64,000 nucleotides of DNA from NCBI RefSeq assembly GCF_017744155.1, contig NZ_JAGHQT010000017.1:1-64000 (forward strand), written 5' to 3'. A program made the translations under genes and the position numbers. Positions 36,201-44,688 of this stretch are shown one piece after another. The notes below the pieces were generated by a model, which did no database searches, was not told where the DNA came from, and saw only the letters and a list, made by a program, of their open reading frames with translations. This DNA is from Endozoicomonas sp. G2_1. Its GTDB lineage: Bacteria > Pseudomonadota > Gammaproteobacteria > Enterobacterales > Alteromonadaceae. Positions within the stretch are counted from its first letter, which is position 1. Every line of letters begins with the position of its first letter.

Positions 36201-37140
36201 AATGCAACGAGAAAAGCTGGCCAAGCAAGTTGAGCAAGCAACAGCGCAGTGGCAACAAGCATTAGCAGAAAGTGTATTTACTACTACTGAAGAGTTTCAG
36301 CGCGCGTTGTTACCCACCGACCAGCAGCAGCGCTTAGAACAACTGGCGAAAACAATCGAGCAGGAAATTGAACAGGCTGAGATGTTAGTTAAGCAAGTTA
36401 GCGAGCAACAAAGCCAGCACCAAGGCAAATTAGAAAAAAACGCCGAACATCAGGCGTTGAGCAATGACGCTTTGGCTGCAGAGCTCAGTAATTCCGAACA
36501 GGCGTTAAAACAATTGCAACAGCAACAAGGGCAACTGCAGCAGCAGCTTGAGCAAGACAAACAAGCGCGCACTCAACAAAAAACTTTGCTGAGCGAAATC
36601 GAACAAAAACGCGAAGCCTTAGTGAGTCTTGCTGAGCTTAATCACTTAATCGGTTCTGCCGATGGCGCCAAATTTAGACGTTTTGCTCAAAGCCTTACGC
36701 TTGGTCACTTAGTAGCGCTAGCCAACCAACAACTTGAGCGTTTGCACGGTCGATACTTGTTGGCGAGAGACAGCAGCGAGAGTTTATCCTTGGTGGTGAT
36801 AGATACGTGGCAAGCAGATAACCAACGCGATGTAAAAACCTTGTCAGGTGGTGAAAGCTTTTTGGTCAGTTTAGCACTAGCGCTGGCGTTATCAGATTTA
36901 GTCAGTAATAAAACCAGTATCGACAGCTTATTTCTCGATGAGGGCTTTGGCACATTGGATAACGATACGTTAGAAGTGGCGCTTGATGCCTTAGATAACC
37001 TTAACGCCAGCGGCAAAATGATCGGGGTGATCAGCCATATTGATTCACTCAAAGAGCGCATTGCAGTGCAAGTTAAAGTGCACAAAAATGCTGGTTTAGG
37101 TATTAGCAGATTAGATAAGTGCTTTGAATTTACTCGCTAA
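33250..37140 (+). CDS. sbcC: Exonuclease subunit SbcC
   Basis: 1296 residues, longer than E. coli SbcC (1048). It is a Rad50-like SMC-type ATPase. Walker [10 protein letters not shown] is at 37-45. Two very Gln-rich coiled-coil arms run from about 170 to 590 and from 620 to 1150. The zinc hook CPLC lies at 602-605, the ABC signature LSGGES near 1198, and Walker [13 protein letters not shown] near 1227. The complex with SbcD is an ATP-dependent DNA end and hairpin nuclease. The extra length is in the coiled coils, which include Gln/Glu repeats. It is translationally coupled to sbcD. Confidence 0.95.
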   Translation: MKILSLRFENINSLQGAWRLDFTAVPFDDNALFAITGPTGAGKTTILDAICLALYHQTPRLTVSDKQNQLMTRGTSSCLAEVEFEVKGQGYRAFWSQRRAKNSVDGNLQTPKAELAKLDGTIIAEKLQAVRSQIASITGLDFGRFTKSMMLSQGQFAAFLNASANDRAELLEELTGSEIYGVVSQQVFQNYKAEQQQLSLLEAKQSAVQLLSTEQLAELTAEITRQQDEDKRLSVQLRSLQALTSWRTRQLELTQQLENAKQQQQTALAERERQQDELAKLEKAKPAEQLRAIFQPLQTLTEQQQAFDQAVEHGHQQLAELKKDKARAQQVFTEQQASHQALVNEQQTSEQLINEQVVPLDNQLEQLSEQGQQISQHCQQLEQQVSQVQDAQQQLEQQMNQQKSAQTSLQNELEQHKSAHSSAAQLPLWQNLAQQFSEQMSYHQSQQDTLSDITEQIAGHQKRVSDSQARLTNAQATINEIKQEIVTAEQSAKASLAQFGFASRSSLLVCGELLQQALPSVIQAHQHAVEFDQLNQSNKGYNQQLTEFAEQKTQVTQQLSDKRRDYKTQQQHVTDLETIVSHEKTIMALAAHRDKLQPEQACPLCGSQQHPAIAEYKSLAQTDSNAEVRLKQAKQMLSQLELEGKALSQQELEINAQQQSLSQQYQQNQTRASELEQHWQDSKAKIEQLLMRNDLSQRGELITESVSEPVPETILALLAPLLSHDLVLSMTEVFEQVKNSTEQQLSVINMAQRAEQQAQQSIQILQQTAAEHEQAFSQAQQADLQAQQQLQNLQLEQNQIGKLMVQSHSQSQDIVAQLRQSLTESNQVSIDQFMTETASNEFNVNGDNVSQFSLGQFNYSQFKEWLEQMSQSAQQYSLKQLELEQNNQALNQTLQEQAVVEQKLKQLSEQLGQQKAELETAQAQYQTLLKTRQQLFADKQVAAERERFKQLITESQRQLDHRQQQLQAAQQIEEQSQGQLSANQMQREKLAKQVEQATAQWQQALAESVFTTTEEFQRALLPTDQQQRLEQLAKTIEQEIEQAEMLVKQVSEQQSQHQGKLEKNAEHQALSNDALAAELSNSEQALKQLQQQQGQLQQQLEQDKQARTQQKTLLSEIEQKREALVSLAELNHLIGSADGAKFRRFAQSLTLGHLVALANQQLERLHGRYLLARDSSESLSLVVIDTWQADNQRDVKTLSGGESFLVSLALALALSDLVSNKTSIDSLFLDEGFGTLDNDTLEVALDALDNLNASGKMIGVISHIDSLKERIAVQVKVHKNAGLGISRLDKCFEFTR

Positions 37141-37215
37141 TTGAGAAAGTTTTGTTGTATTATTTTGTTTTATTCTATTTATCCGTTCCACTTCAAACTG
37201 TTAAAAGGAAAGCCA

Positions 37216-38067
37216 ATGTTAGCCATTAAAATTTTTCAAATTGATGCTTTTGCTAGTGAAACCTTTAGGGGCAATCCCGCTGCCGTTTGCTTATTACCCC
37301 ATTGGCTTGATGATAAAACGCTGCAGCTAATCGCAGCCGAAAATAATTTATCGGAAACTGCTTTTGTGGTGCCAACAGAAGCTGCAGGTACTGAAGAAGC
37401 ACCGTTAACTCTGCGTTGGTTCACGCCTAAGTACGAAGTACCACTTTGTGGTCACGCAACATTGGCAACGGCGTTTGTCTTATTTAATGAGTTAGCAGGT
37501 GAATTGGCTGAGCATTTTGCCAACGTTCAAGAAATTGCCTTTAGCTCAAAATCTGGCTTGTTGAAAGTCGCCAAGCGCGAGCAACTGCTAGAGTTGAACT
37601 TTCCTCGCATTGAATATCGCGCATTAGAGCAAGACCAATGGCCACAACTATTGATCGATGGCTTGGGGATTATGCCGCTTGAGATCTACCAAGGGGTGAG
37701 TGCTGATAAGTATTTGGTCGTTTTTCAAGATCACGATCAAGTCGTGTCATTATCGCCTGATATGGCCAAATTGACTCAGTTACATCCATACGGTGTCATC
37801 ACAACGGCCCCAGCACTTGAATACGACTGTGTGTCGCGCTTCTTTTTGCCAAGCTTTGACGTACCAGAAGATCCAGTCACTGGTTCTGCCCATTGTTTTA
37901 TCGCGCCATACTGGGGTGAGCGCATAGAAAAATCACAAATTTTAGCGCGCCAAGTCTCTGCTCGCAGCGGTGAATTACACTGCCAGCTAGTGGCAGACCG
38001 CGTATTAATTGCCGGCCAAGCCGTTAAATATCTCGCAGGTGAAATCTATATTCCAAGCCAAGGCTAA
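37216..38067 (+). CDS. PhzF family phenazine-biosynthesis-like protein
   Basis: 283 residues from the ATG at 37216, which has AAAGGA 8 bases upstream. The longer frame (37141) adds an unlikely hydrophobic leader that starts right at the sbcC stop. It is a diaminopimelate-epimerase-like double-domain fold. The catalytic Glu47 lies in AENNLSETAFV, and the motifs FRGNPAAVC, EVPLCGHATLA and EDPVTGSAHC are intact. Family members isomerise small unsaturated acids. This is a generic homologue, not evidence of phenazine synthesis, because no other phz genes are nearby. A terminator follows. Confidence 0.9.
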   Translation: MLAIKIFQIDAFASETFRGNPAAVCLLPHWLDDKTLQLIAAENNLSETAFVVPTEAAGTEEAPLTLRWFTPKYEVPLCGHATLATAFVLFNELAGELAEHFANVQEIAFSSKSGLLKVAKREQLLELNFPRIEYRALEQDQWPQLLIDGLGIMPLEIYQGVSADKYLVVFQDHDQVVSLSPDMAKLTQLHPYGVITTAPALEYDCVSRFFLPSFDVPEDPVTGSAHCFIAPYWGERIEKSQILARQVSARSGELHCQLVADRVLIAGQAVKYLAGEIYIPSQG

Positions 38068-38099
38068 TTTTACCCTGTAGATAACACGCGAAACGACAA

Positions 38100-38126
38100 A
38101 AAGCCCTTTTTTCAAAGGGCTTTTTA
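38100..38126 (+). terminator. Intrinsic terminator after the PhzF-like gene
   Basis: AAAGCCCTTT and AAAGGGCTTT pair around TTTTC or similar and are followed by TTT and A/T-rich sequence. The stem can work on both strands. Confidence 0.8.
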
Positions 38127-38172
38127 AATAAAAGTAATCACTTAAGTGACTAAACGTTATTAAGGAAGGACC

Positions 38173-39057
38173 TTGACCTGGATCTATTTCACTTTGCTCG
38201 CTGCGTTTATGCAGGCCGTGCGAACCGCTGGGCAAAAACAGCTCTCTGGCAAACTCAGTGCAATGGCAACCACTGGCGTGCGCTATTTATATGCTTTACC
38301 GTTTGCATGGCTTTACTTGATGTTTATTCACCAACACCAAGGGATTGAGCTGCCGGTACTTAATTCATCGTTTTTGACCTATGCATTAATTGCTTGTGTG
38401 ATGCAAATCATTGGCACGGTTTGTTTAGTGGCAGCGTTTAGTTATCGCAATTTTGCCGTCGCCACCAGCTTAGCAAAAACAGAAGCTATTCAGGTAGCAA
38501 TTGTCGGTGCCCTTGTTTTTGCTACACCTTTGAGCTTCTACGGTTGGTTTTCTGTGATTATTGGGGTCGTTGGTGTGTTATTGCTGTCAAAAGTGAAATT
38601 CAAACTTGCCGATATCATTGCTAATCCGGGTGCTGGCTTTGGTTTAGCTTCCGGTTTAGGGCTAGCCATTACCACCTTACTGATTCGCGAGTCGAGCTTA
38701 GCGTTAAATACCGATTTAGTGTTAAGCGCCGCGGTGACCTTAGTTTTTATGATAACAGTACAAAGTCTGTTATCAGTGCTTTACTTATGGTGGCGTGAAC
38801 CCGCGCAATTACCATTGGTGGTAAAACATTGGCGTTTGTGTTTGTTCGTTGGTGTCACAAGCGTATTAGGGTCTATTGGTTGGTTTACTGGCGCCAGTTT
38901 TCAAAATGCTGCTTATGTCAAGGCACTTGGTCAAGTTGAGTTCTTTATCACCTTAATTTTAACCTATCGGGTGTTTAAAGAACGCATTAGTATTCAAGAG
39001 TACATTGGTATGGCGTTAGTACTGTTAAGCGTTTTAGTGCTGTTGCTTTGGGCGTAA
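38173..39057 (+). CDS. EamA-family (DMT) transporter
   Basis: 294 residues with about ten hydrophobic segments arranged as two EamA halves (about 1-137 and 150-294). Each half ends in a helix typical of drug/metabolite transporters (WFSVIIGVVGVLLLSK and YIGMALVLLSVLVLLLWA). It probably exports or imports small metabolites across the inner membrane; the substrate cannot be told from sequence. The start is a TTG with an AAGGAAGGA site immediately upstream, the first AAGGA lying 6 bases away. It is probably monocistronic. Confidence 0.85.
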   Translation: MTWIYFTLLAAFMQAVRTAGQKQLSGKLSAMATTGVRYLYALPFAWLYLMFIHQHQGIELPVLNSSFLTYALIACVMQIIGTVCLVAAFSYRNFAVATSLAKTEAIQVAIVGALVFATPLSFYGWFSVIIGVVGVLLLSKVKFKLADIIANPGAGFGLASGLGLAITTLLIRESSLALNTDLVLSAAVTLVFMITVQSLLSVLYLWWREPAQLPLVVKHWRLCLFVGVTSVLGSIGWFTGASFQNAAYVKALGQVEFFITLILTYRVFKERISIQEYIGMALVLLSVLVLLLWA

Positions 39058-39157
39058 ACTCTCGAGCTTGGTTACCGCTCTTTTTAGTTCGATAAAATAA
39101 GGCTTTATGAGGCGGATTTTGGTAGACTTGCGCCGATTTTATTGAGAGAACCAAGTT

Positions 39158-39640
39158 ATGAAAATTACTGATAATACTGTTGTTCAGTTTCACTACACTT
39201 TGACCAACCAAGCCGGTGAGCAAGTAGAAAGCTCGCGCGATGGCGATCCAGTTGCTTACCTACACGGTCACAAAAATATGATTGTTGGCGTAGAAAAAGC
39301 GCTTGCCGACAAAGAACAAGGCGATAGCTTTTCAGTTACTGTAACTCCTGAAGAAGGTTACGGTGAGCGTCAAGAAGATGCAGTTCAGCGCGTACCAACC
39401 AAGCACTTGCAAGGTGCAAAAGTTTGGAAGCCGGGTATGATTGCAACCGTTCACACTGAGCAAGGTCAACGTCAAGTCAGTGTTGTTAAAGTTGGCAAGT
39501 TTATGGTAACGGTTGACATCAACCACCCATTAGCAGGACAAACACTGACTTTTGATATTGATGTGGTTAATGTCCGCGAAGCGACCGAAGAAGAAGTGTC
39601 TCACGGCCACGCGCACGGTGTTGGCGGCCACCAGCACTAA
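39158..39640 (+). CDS. slyD: FKBP-type peptidyl-prolyl isomerase SlyD
   Basis: 160 residues. The N-terminal FKBP domain carries the insert-in-flap chaperone domain (about 66-128, VTPEEGYGERQEDAVQRVP). The C-terminus ends in a short His/Gly tail, HGHAHGVGGHQH, which suggests metal binding, as SlyD delivers nickel to hydrogenase maturation in E. coli. The tail is shorter than the E. coli one (196 residues overall) and has no Cys. The ATG start gives the usual N-terminus MKITDNTVVQFHYTL. A terminator follows. Confidence 0.93.
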   Translation: MKITDNTVVQFHYTLTNQAGEQVESSRDGDPVAYLHGHKNMIVGVEKALADKEQGDSFSVTVTPEEGYGERQEDAVQRVPTKHLQGAKVWKPGMIATVHTEQGQRQVSVVKVGKFMVTVDINHPLAGQTLTFDIDVVNVREATEEEVSHGHAHGVGGHQH

Positions 39641-39668
39641 CGCACAAATTTAATATCGCGTTTATTTA

Positions 39669-39696
39669 AGCCCTGCAAATTAGCAGGGCTTTTTTG
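39669..39696 (+). terminator. Intrinsic terminator of slyD
   Basis: AGCCCTGC and GCAGGGCT pair around a 6-base loop and are followed by six T and G. Confidence 0.88.
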
Positions 39697-39724
39697 TTTG
39701 TTATTCATTGGTATTACAGTTTTG

Positions 39725-39747
39725 ATAAGAAAAATAACAATTCTTAT
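39725..39747 (+). promoter_or_regulatory. Inverted repeat, possible Fur-like operator
   Basis: ATAAGAA, nine A/T-rich bases, TTCTTAT lie in the leader of an iron-dependent oxygenase gene. The symmetry and composition are compatible with a degenerate Fur site, but the match to the 19-base consensus is imperfect. Confidence 0.3.
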
Positions 39748-39832
39748 TTAACTTATACTTGAACAGCCAATGGCTAAACTGATAACTTCAGCATTTTATG
39801 GTGATGTGTTTTACCGATAACAGAGGAAGGCA

Positions 39833-40678
39833 ATGGAATTTGATCACGCTTGGCGTCAGTGGTTAACAGAGAATTTAATACGCGGCTGTCAGCCAGAGCA
39901 GTTGGTACAAACACTACTGCAACACGGTTTCAGCTTGGCCAGTATTAAAGCTGAAATGAAAGGTAACTTTCCCAACATGCCTTTTGCTGTGCTCAACCAT
40001 AGCAATAAAGGTATAGATAAGGCCGACCAAAACGTTGATTTTCAGCAGCTGGCTAACGTTGCCATTACGCAGAATGCAAATGCACAGCAATTGCAAACTC
40101 AAAATGCTCAGCTTTATATTTTGCCCGACTTTATGAGCGCTGAGGAATGCCAACAAACCATTGACTTAATGAATAAAAAGCTCAGACCATCAGAAGTGAC
40201 AGTGTTTAATGGCGACAATGCTTTTCGCACGAGCACTACCTGTGATCTCGGTTTTCAAGACAGTGAGTTTATTGTTGAACTCGACAATAAAATTGCCGAT
40301 ACACTTGGCATACCAGTGAGCTACTCGGAAATTATTCAAGGCCAAAAGTATCAAATAGGTCAAGAGTTTAAGGCCCATACCGATTATTTTGAGCCCAATT
40401 CAGACGAATACAATAAATTTGCCAGTGAACTTGGTCAGCGCACTTGGACCTTTATGGTCTATTTAAACGATACCGAGCAGGGCGGCCAAACTCATTTTAC
40501 TCGCTTAGGGGCTGAATTTTCGCCTAAACGCGGCACCGCTGTGATTTGGAACAACTTAAAAGCCAATGGCGAAGTTAACTTTCAAACCATTCACCACGCC
40601 AAGCCGGTTGAACAAGGTGAAAAATACGTGATTACCAAGTGGTTTAGAACTAAACAGAATCCACATTTATCTGGTTAG
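39833..40678 (+). CDS. Prolyl 4-hydroxylase-like 2OG-Fe(II) oxygenase
   Basis: 281 residues. An N-terminal helical region (about 1-90) precedes a jelly-roll P4H domain. The iron ligands are His182 and Asp184 (AHTDYFEP) and His255 (in THHAKPVEQGEKYVITKW read as IHHAKPV), and Lys264 is the 2-oxoglutarate salt-bridge residue. Such enzymes hydroxylate protein prolines or other substrates using iron, O2 and 2-oxoglutarate. No signal peptide is seen, so it is likely cytoplasmic. A GGAAGG site precedes the ATG. The bacterial substrate is unknown; EF-Tu is a known target of some relatives. Confidence 0.9.
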   Translation: MEFDHAWRQWLTENLIRGCQPEQLVQTLLQHGFSLASIKAEMKGNFPNMPFAVLNHSNKGIDKADQNVDFQQLANVAITQNANAQQLQTQNAQLYILPDFMSAEECQQTIDLMNKKLRPSEVTVFNGDNAFRTSTTCDLGFQDSEFIVELDNKIADTLGIPVSYSEIIQGQKYQIGQEFKAHTDYFEPNSDEYNKFASELGQRTWTFMVYLNDTEQGGQTHFTRLGAEFSPKRGTAVIWNNLKANGEVNFQTIHHAKPVEQGEKYVITKWFRTKQNPHLSG

Positions 40679-40760
40679 ATAGCCGTGAAAACTCATTGAT
40701 AATTTCGTGATCGAAGCTATGATGGGGCAAATAATTGAATCATAGTTCAAAGGAAAACAA

Positions 40761-40970
40761 ATGGATATCAATGTTTCAATGGTGCCTTATCTCTTTATTT
40801 TTTTCGCAATTATTCCTGCATTACTTGCTGTGCGTTTGGCTAAAAAGCAGAAGCGGTCGGCGCTAACCAGTGGTGTGTTGTGTTTTGTTTTAGGCTTTAC
40901 CGGCTTTGGTGGCTGGCTCTACTTGGCTATAATGAATTTACTAGCTCCAAAAGTTGACTTAAATAGTTAA
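40761..40970 (+). CDS. Small two-helix membrane protein
   Basis: 69 residues. Two hydrophobic segments (about 7-26 and 37-63) flank a basic loop RLAKKQKRSA, so both ends should face the same side, with the loop in the cytoplasm. An AAAGGAAAAC ribosome site stands before the ATG. The second segment has the Gly/Phe-rich pattern GFTGFGGWLYLAIMNLLAP. I do not recognise the family. A hairpin that could terminate it lies at 41051-41085. Confidence 0.65.
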   Translation: MDINVSMVPYLFIFFAIIPALLAVRLAKKQKRSALTSGVLCFVLGFTGFGGWLYLAIMNLLAPKVDLNS

Positions 40971-41050
40971 ATGCAAGCTGCCTAATACTCTCTAAGACTT
41001 ATCTTAGAAATAACCAACAATTAGTCCTTGAACTCAAAACTATCTACAAC

Positions 41051-41085
41051 AAAAGCGACCAATATCGCCAATATTGGTCCTTTTG
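41051..41085 (+). terminator. Probable terminator hairpin in the 40971-41228 gap
   Basis: GACCAATAT and ATATTGGTC pair around CGCCA, with flanking AAAAG and CTTTT able to extend the stem. The rest of the 258-base gap shows only A/T-rich leader sequence for the amidohydrolase gene. Confidence 0.5.
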
Positions 41086-41228
41086 CAATTATTATTTACG
41101 CTGCTCCACGCTAATTTTTGGCAATTTATCTCGTTTGTTCTGTTTAATTTGTTAACAAACTGCTAACTTGTCTTGAACCGTTAAACTTAAATCAATAATA
41201 ACAATTGTCAGTCAATTAAGGTGTCAAC

Positions 41229-42617
41229 ATGAGCAGCTTCATAGTGAAATCAGGCTTTACTAAGCAAGGTCGTCAACAAAGTTATAAACACGGGGCTAAG
41301 CGCCGATGGACGTTGCTTATTAGCGCTTTGGCTTTGGCTGGCTTTGCCAATGTTAGTGCGCAAGCCCAGCCGTTGTCAGTTGCTAACGTTCAAGTCATCC
41401 ACGCCGGCAAATTATTGGCTGTGCCAGGGCAAAAGCCATTAAATAAGTACACCTTGGTCATTGAAAACGGCAAGGTTAGCGCGCTTGAAAAAGGCTTTGT
41501 TTCTGCCAGTAAGTTTGGCAAAAGTGCAACGCTGGTGGATTTGTCTAGTGCTTTTGTTATGCCTGGTTTGATGGATATGCACGTTCATTTACAAGGTGAA
41601 ATTGGCCCTAAAAACGACAGTGAAGCGCTGCGTATGTCAGATGCCGACACCGCGATGCGCAGTGTTCATTTTGCTGAAAAAACCTTACATGCCGGCTTTA
41701 CCACAGTTCGTGATTTAGGCGCGGCGCCAGAGCAGCTATATGCACTTCGAGACGCCATTGAAAAAGGCTGGGTTGATGGCCCTAGAGTGATCGCCTCTGG
41801 CCGAGTAGCAATAACCGGTGGCCATGTTGACGTTGATGGCATGAGTCCTGACTTACTTGAATTAAAAACTGAAAAAACTGTTTGTGATGGTCCGTATGAT
41901 TGCCGGCGGGCAACGCGCCGCGCAATTAAATTTGGTGCCGATGTGATAAAAATTGCCTCAACGGGTGGCGTTTTATCTGATACGAACACAGGTACCGGCC
42001 AGCAAATGAATGACGATGAAATTCGCGAAGTGATTGATACTGCTCATGGTTTGGGGCGCAAAGTGGCTAGTCATGCACATGCCGCTGCCGGCATAAACGC
42101 CGCTTTGCGCGCTGGCGTTGACAGCATCGAGCACGGTAGTTATGCCAATGAAGAAAGCATTAAATTGTTTAAGCAAACGGGCGCTTATTTGGTGCCGACC
42201 TTACTTGCCGGCGATACCGTTGTTGGCATGGCGAAAAGCTCAGACTTTATGTCTCCTGCAATCAAAGCAAAAGCGATTCGCGTTGGCGGCGACATGATGA
42301 AAAACTTTAGCAAAGCATATAAAGCCGGCGTTAATATTGCCTTTGGTACTGACAGCGGTGTTTCTAAACATGGTATCAATGCCCAAGAAGCGGTTTTGAT
42401 GAAACAAGCCGGTATGACCAATCAAGATATTTTGCTATCAGCAACCGTTAATGCTGCAGAATTGATTGATTACAGCGACAGTTTAGGCACACTTGAAGTA
42501 GGTAAAATTGCCGATGTTATTGCCCTTGATGAAAACCCGTTAACTGACATCAAAGCACTATTAGACGTCGATTTTGTCATGAAGTCCGGCAAAATCGTTA
42601 AAAACCAATTGAATTAA
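41229..42617 (+). CDS. Exported amidohydrolase (prolidase-like metal-dependent hydrolase)
   Basis: 462 residues. A positively charged N-terminus with a hydrophobic segment at about 29-46, ending AQA, indicates export to the periplasm. The TIM-barrel amidohydrolase carries HVH (118-120), a probable carboxylated Lys241 in DVIKIAS, His in ASHAHAAAG and IEHGS, and the catalytic Asp in FGTDSG. The C-terminal ADVIALDENPLTDI is typical of the imidazolonepropionase/prolidase-like subgroup (COG1228). Related enzymes cleave Xaa-Pro or similar dipeptides. An alternative start at the second half of the leader is possible but not required. Confidence 0.9.
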   Translation: MSSFIVKSGFTKQGRQQSYKHGAKRRWTLLISALALAGFANVSAQAQPLSVANVQVIHAGKLLAVPGQKPLNKYTLVIENGKVSALEKGFVSASKFGKSATLVDLSSAFVMPGLMDMHVHLQGEIGPKNDSEALRMSDADTAMRSVHFAEKTLHAGFTTVRDLGAAPEQLYALRDAIEKGWVDGPRVIASGRVAITGGHVDVDGMSPDLLELKTEKTVCDGPYDCRRATRRAIKFGADVIKIASTGGVLSDTNTGTGQQMNDDEIREVIDTAHGLGRKVASHAHAAAGINAALRAGVDSIEHGSYANEESIKLFKQTGAYLVPTLLAGDTVVGMAKSSDFMSPAIKAKAIRVGGDMMKNFSKAYKAGVNIAFGTDSGVSKHGINAQEAVLMKQAGMTNQDILLSATVNAAELIDYSDSLGTLEVGKIADVIALDENPLTDIKALLDVDFVMKSGKIVKNQLN

Positions 42618-42674
42618 GCTATTAATCAGTACAGTCGGTACAATAGTACAAATTGTACGCGAACGACAAAGTAG

Positions 42675-44114
42675 ATGAATAAAGCCAAGCTAACGACTGC
42701 TGATGGCAATCAGCAGTCAAATTTTCAGCAGTCAGACACTCTTCAGTCGGACACTCTCCATTCAGATAAACATCAGCTAGATACGCAATCATCACTTCAA
42801 GGCAAGCATATTCGGCCTGAACAGTTGCAAATTCGCTTTGTCACTGCGCTTGAAAAAATTGCCAAGTGCGACTGGCAAGCGCTATTTGATTCAGGCCAAC
42901 CGTTTACCGACTATGATTATTTGTTGAGCCTAGAGCAAAGTGACTGTGTTGGCGCTGAGCAGGGCTGGCAACCTTATCACCTCGTTATTGAACATATAAC
43001 GAACGAAGGCACGGTTAATGATAACTTTTGCCAGCCAAAGGCCGAAGTTGTTGGTTTAATGCCGCTGTACATTAAATCCCATTCTTACGGCGAATATATG
43101 TTCGATTGGTCTTGGGCTGAGGCCTATCAAAGCCATAACTTGGCGTACTATCCCAAGTTGATTAATGCGATACCATATACACCGGCGAGCGGCCAACGGT
43201 TGGCATTGGCTAAATCACTTGCCGACAATCTCAAATTAAAATCAAACGTTATTTCCTTAGTTAAAGCGGCACTGCTTGAAGCGAGTAACAAGCTTTCATT
43301 GAGTAATATTCAGTGCTTGTTTAATCAAGCAGAAGATATAAGTCTTTTTAACCGTTGCTGTGATGCTGATGATGGTGAAATCGTCGATAGCTCATCGAAG
43401 CCGCAGACTAAGCCTAAATGGCTGCAGCGAGAAGATGTTCAATTTCACTGGTTTAATCAAGGTTATCAAAGCTTTGATGATTTCTTGTTGAGCTTAACCG
43501 CTCGAAAGAGAAAGACAATTAAAAAAGAGCGCCAACGGGTTACGCAGCAAGGCATTGTTTTTCGTCAGTTATCGGGTCAGCAAATCACTAAAGAAGTTTG
43601 GCAACAGTTCTTTACCTTTTATCAACTGACTTATGCTAAGCGTTCGGGGCATTTGGGCTACCTTAATTTTAAGTGCTTTTGGTTATGGGGCCAGCGCTTA
43701 GCAGAGCGCATTACGTTAGTTGCCGCCTATAAAAAATCCTCAACTGATAACTCAGCTGATCAGCAAGCAGAAAAAATGATCGCAGGTGCTTTGTTCTTTC
43801 ACGATCAAAGTACCCTTTATGGTCGTTATTGGGGCTGTGACCAAGAATTTGATTTTTTGCATTTTGAAGCTTGTTACTACCGCGGAATAGAACTAGCGAT
43901 TGACCGCAAACTGAGCTGTTTTAATGCCGGAGCACAAGGTGAACACAAAGTTGCACGGGGTTTTCAACCTGTCATCACTTATGGTCATTATTTATTAAAT
44001 GACTCGCCATTTTCGGCCGCGATAGAGGACTTTTTAGTGCGTGAAAAACACCACCACTGTTTATATCGACAAGAATTAGAGAAAAAACTGCCGTATAAAT
44101 CAGAATCTGAATAA
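42675..44114 (+). CDS. FemAB/GNAT-like protein of the DUF482 (COG3146) family
   Basis: 479 residues. The catalytic-type core is at about 260-479, with LTARKRKTIKKERQRV, GALFFHDQSTLYGRYWGC, HFEACYYRGIELAI and GAQGEHKVARGFQP, all characteristic of the COG3146 peptidoglycan-biosynthesis-like acyltransferases. The first 60 residues are low complexity (Gln/Ser/Asp-rich) and contain a 15-base tandem repeat encoding QSDTL or similar. A segment at about 205-250 looks like a lineage-specific insertion. Substrate and role are unknown. It is longer than the usual approximately 380 residues. Confidence 0.82.
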   Translation: MNKAKLTTADGNQQSNFQQSDTLQSDTLHSDKHQLDTQSSLQGKHIRPEQLQIRFVTALEKIAKCDWQALFDSGQPFTDYDYLLSLEQSDCVGAEQGWQPYHLVIEHITNEGTVNDNFCQPKAEVVGLMPLYIKSHSYGEYMFDWSWAEAYQSHNLAYYPKLINAIPYTPASGQRLALAKSLADNLKLKSNVISLVKAALLEASNKLSLSNIQCLFNQAEDISLFNRCCDADDGEIVDSSSKPQTKPKWLQREDVQFHWFNQGYQSFDDFLLSLTARKRKTIKKERQRVTQQGIVFRQLSGQQITKEVWQQFFTFYQLTYAKRSGHLGYLNFKCFWLWGQRLAERITLVAAYKKSSTDNSADQQAEKMIAGALFFHDQSTLYGRYWGCDQEFDFLHFEACYYRGIELAIDRKLSCFNAGAQGEHKVARGFQPVITYGHYLLNDSPFSAAIEDFLVREKHHHCLYRQELEKKLPYKSESE

Positions 44115-44141
44115 TTAAATTCAACAATCGAGTAAAACGCG

Positions 44142-44633
44142 ATGAATGTTAAAAAACACTTATGTATTTTATTGGTACTGGTCATAACTACACTATCGAG
44201 CAGTGCTTTTGCTGAATCGATAAAGCAGCAAAAAATGGCACAGCTCAGTTTTATGGTTGGAGAATGGATTGGCACCACTAGGGTCTATCAAGAGGGCAAA
44301 GTATCGAAACAGGGGGCTGCTTACCAAAATATTCAATACGATCTAAATCAGCACGTTTTAGTTATTGAATTAAATACTGAGCTGTTACAGCTTCATACTG
44401 TGATTCGGTACGATGAAAAAGACCAGACCTATTACTACTACCCATTCTCAAGTAATGGCGCGGGTAAATATCCAGCCAACTACCAAAATGGCCAATTTAT
44501 TGTAAATAGCAGCGAAACCAATCGGTTTATTTTTACTAGCACCGCAAACGGCGGATTTCGAGAATACGGAGAGCGTTTAGTTGACGGCCAGTGGGTTAAA
44601 TACTTTGAAGATACTTTTGTTAACAGCCAATAA
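44142..44633 (+). CDS. Exported hypothetical protein, DUF1579-like
   Basis: 163 residues with a signal peptide (about 1-24, ending SSAFA). The mature part begins with FMVGEWIGTTRVY and alternates short strands (HVLVIELNTELLQLHTVIRY, shortened to its core VLVIELNTEL), a lipocalin-like pattern reminiscent of DUF1579 proteins. Family assignment is tentative. It follows the FemAB-like gene by 27 bases and may be co-transcribed with it. It ends 55 bases from the convergent TonB receptor gene, with the latter's terminator between. Confidence 0.7.
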   Translation: MNVKKHLCILLVLVITTLSSSAFAESIKQQKMAQLSFMVGEWIGTTRVYQEGKVSKQGAAYQNIQYDLNQHVLVIELNTELLQLHTVIRYDEKDQTYYYYPFSSNGAGKYPANYQNGQFIVNSSETNRFIFTSTANGGFREYGERLVDGQWVKYFEDTFVNSQ

Positions 44634-44659
44634 ATAAAAAGGGAGCTCATTGAGCTCCC
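44633..44659 (-). terminator. Intrinsic terminator of the TonB receptor gene
   Basis: On the minus strand GGGAGCTC-AAT-GAGCTCCC is followed by TTTTTATTTATT. On the plus strand there is no T run. Confidence 0.85.
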
Positions 44660-44688
44660 AAGTCATCGTTTATAATCTCAGCCTTTGA

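Noticed and set aside
31787-37140. sbcDC as part of a defence or mobile region
   Set aside because: Standard chromosomal repair operon with intact motifs; nearby genes are metabolic and no integrase or recombinase is present.
37216-38067. Phenazine biosynthesis
   Set aside because: Only a generic PhzF-fold protein is present; no other phz genes occur in the window.
44633-44659. Terminator of the DUF1579-like gene on the plus strand
   Set aside because: The hairpin is followed by T only on the minus strand, so it is assigned to the TonB receptor gene.
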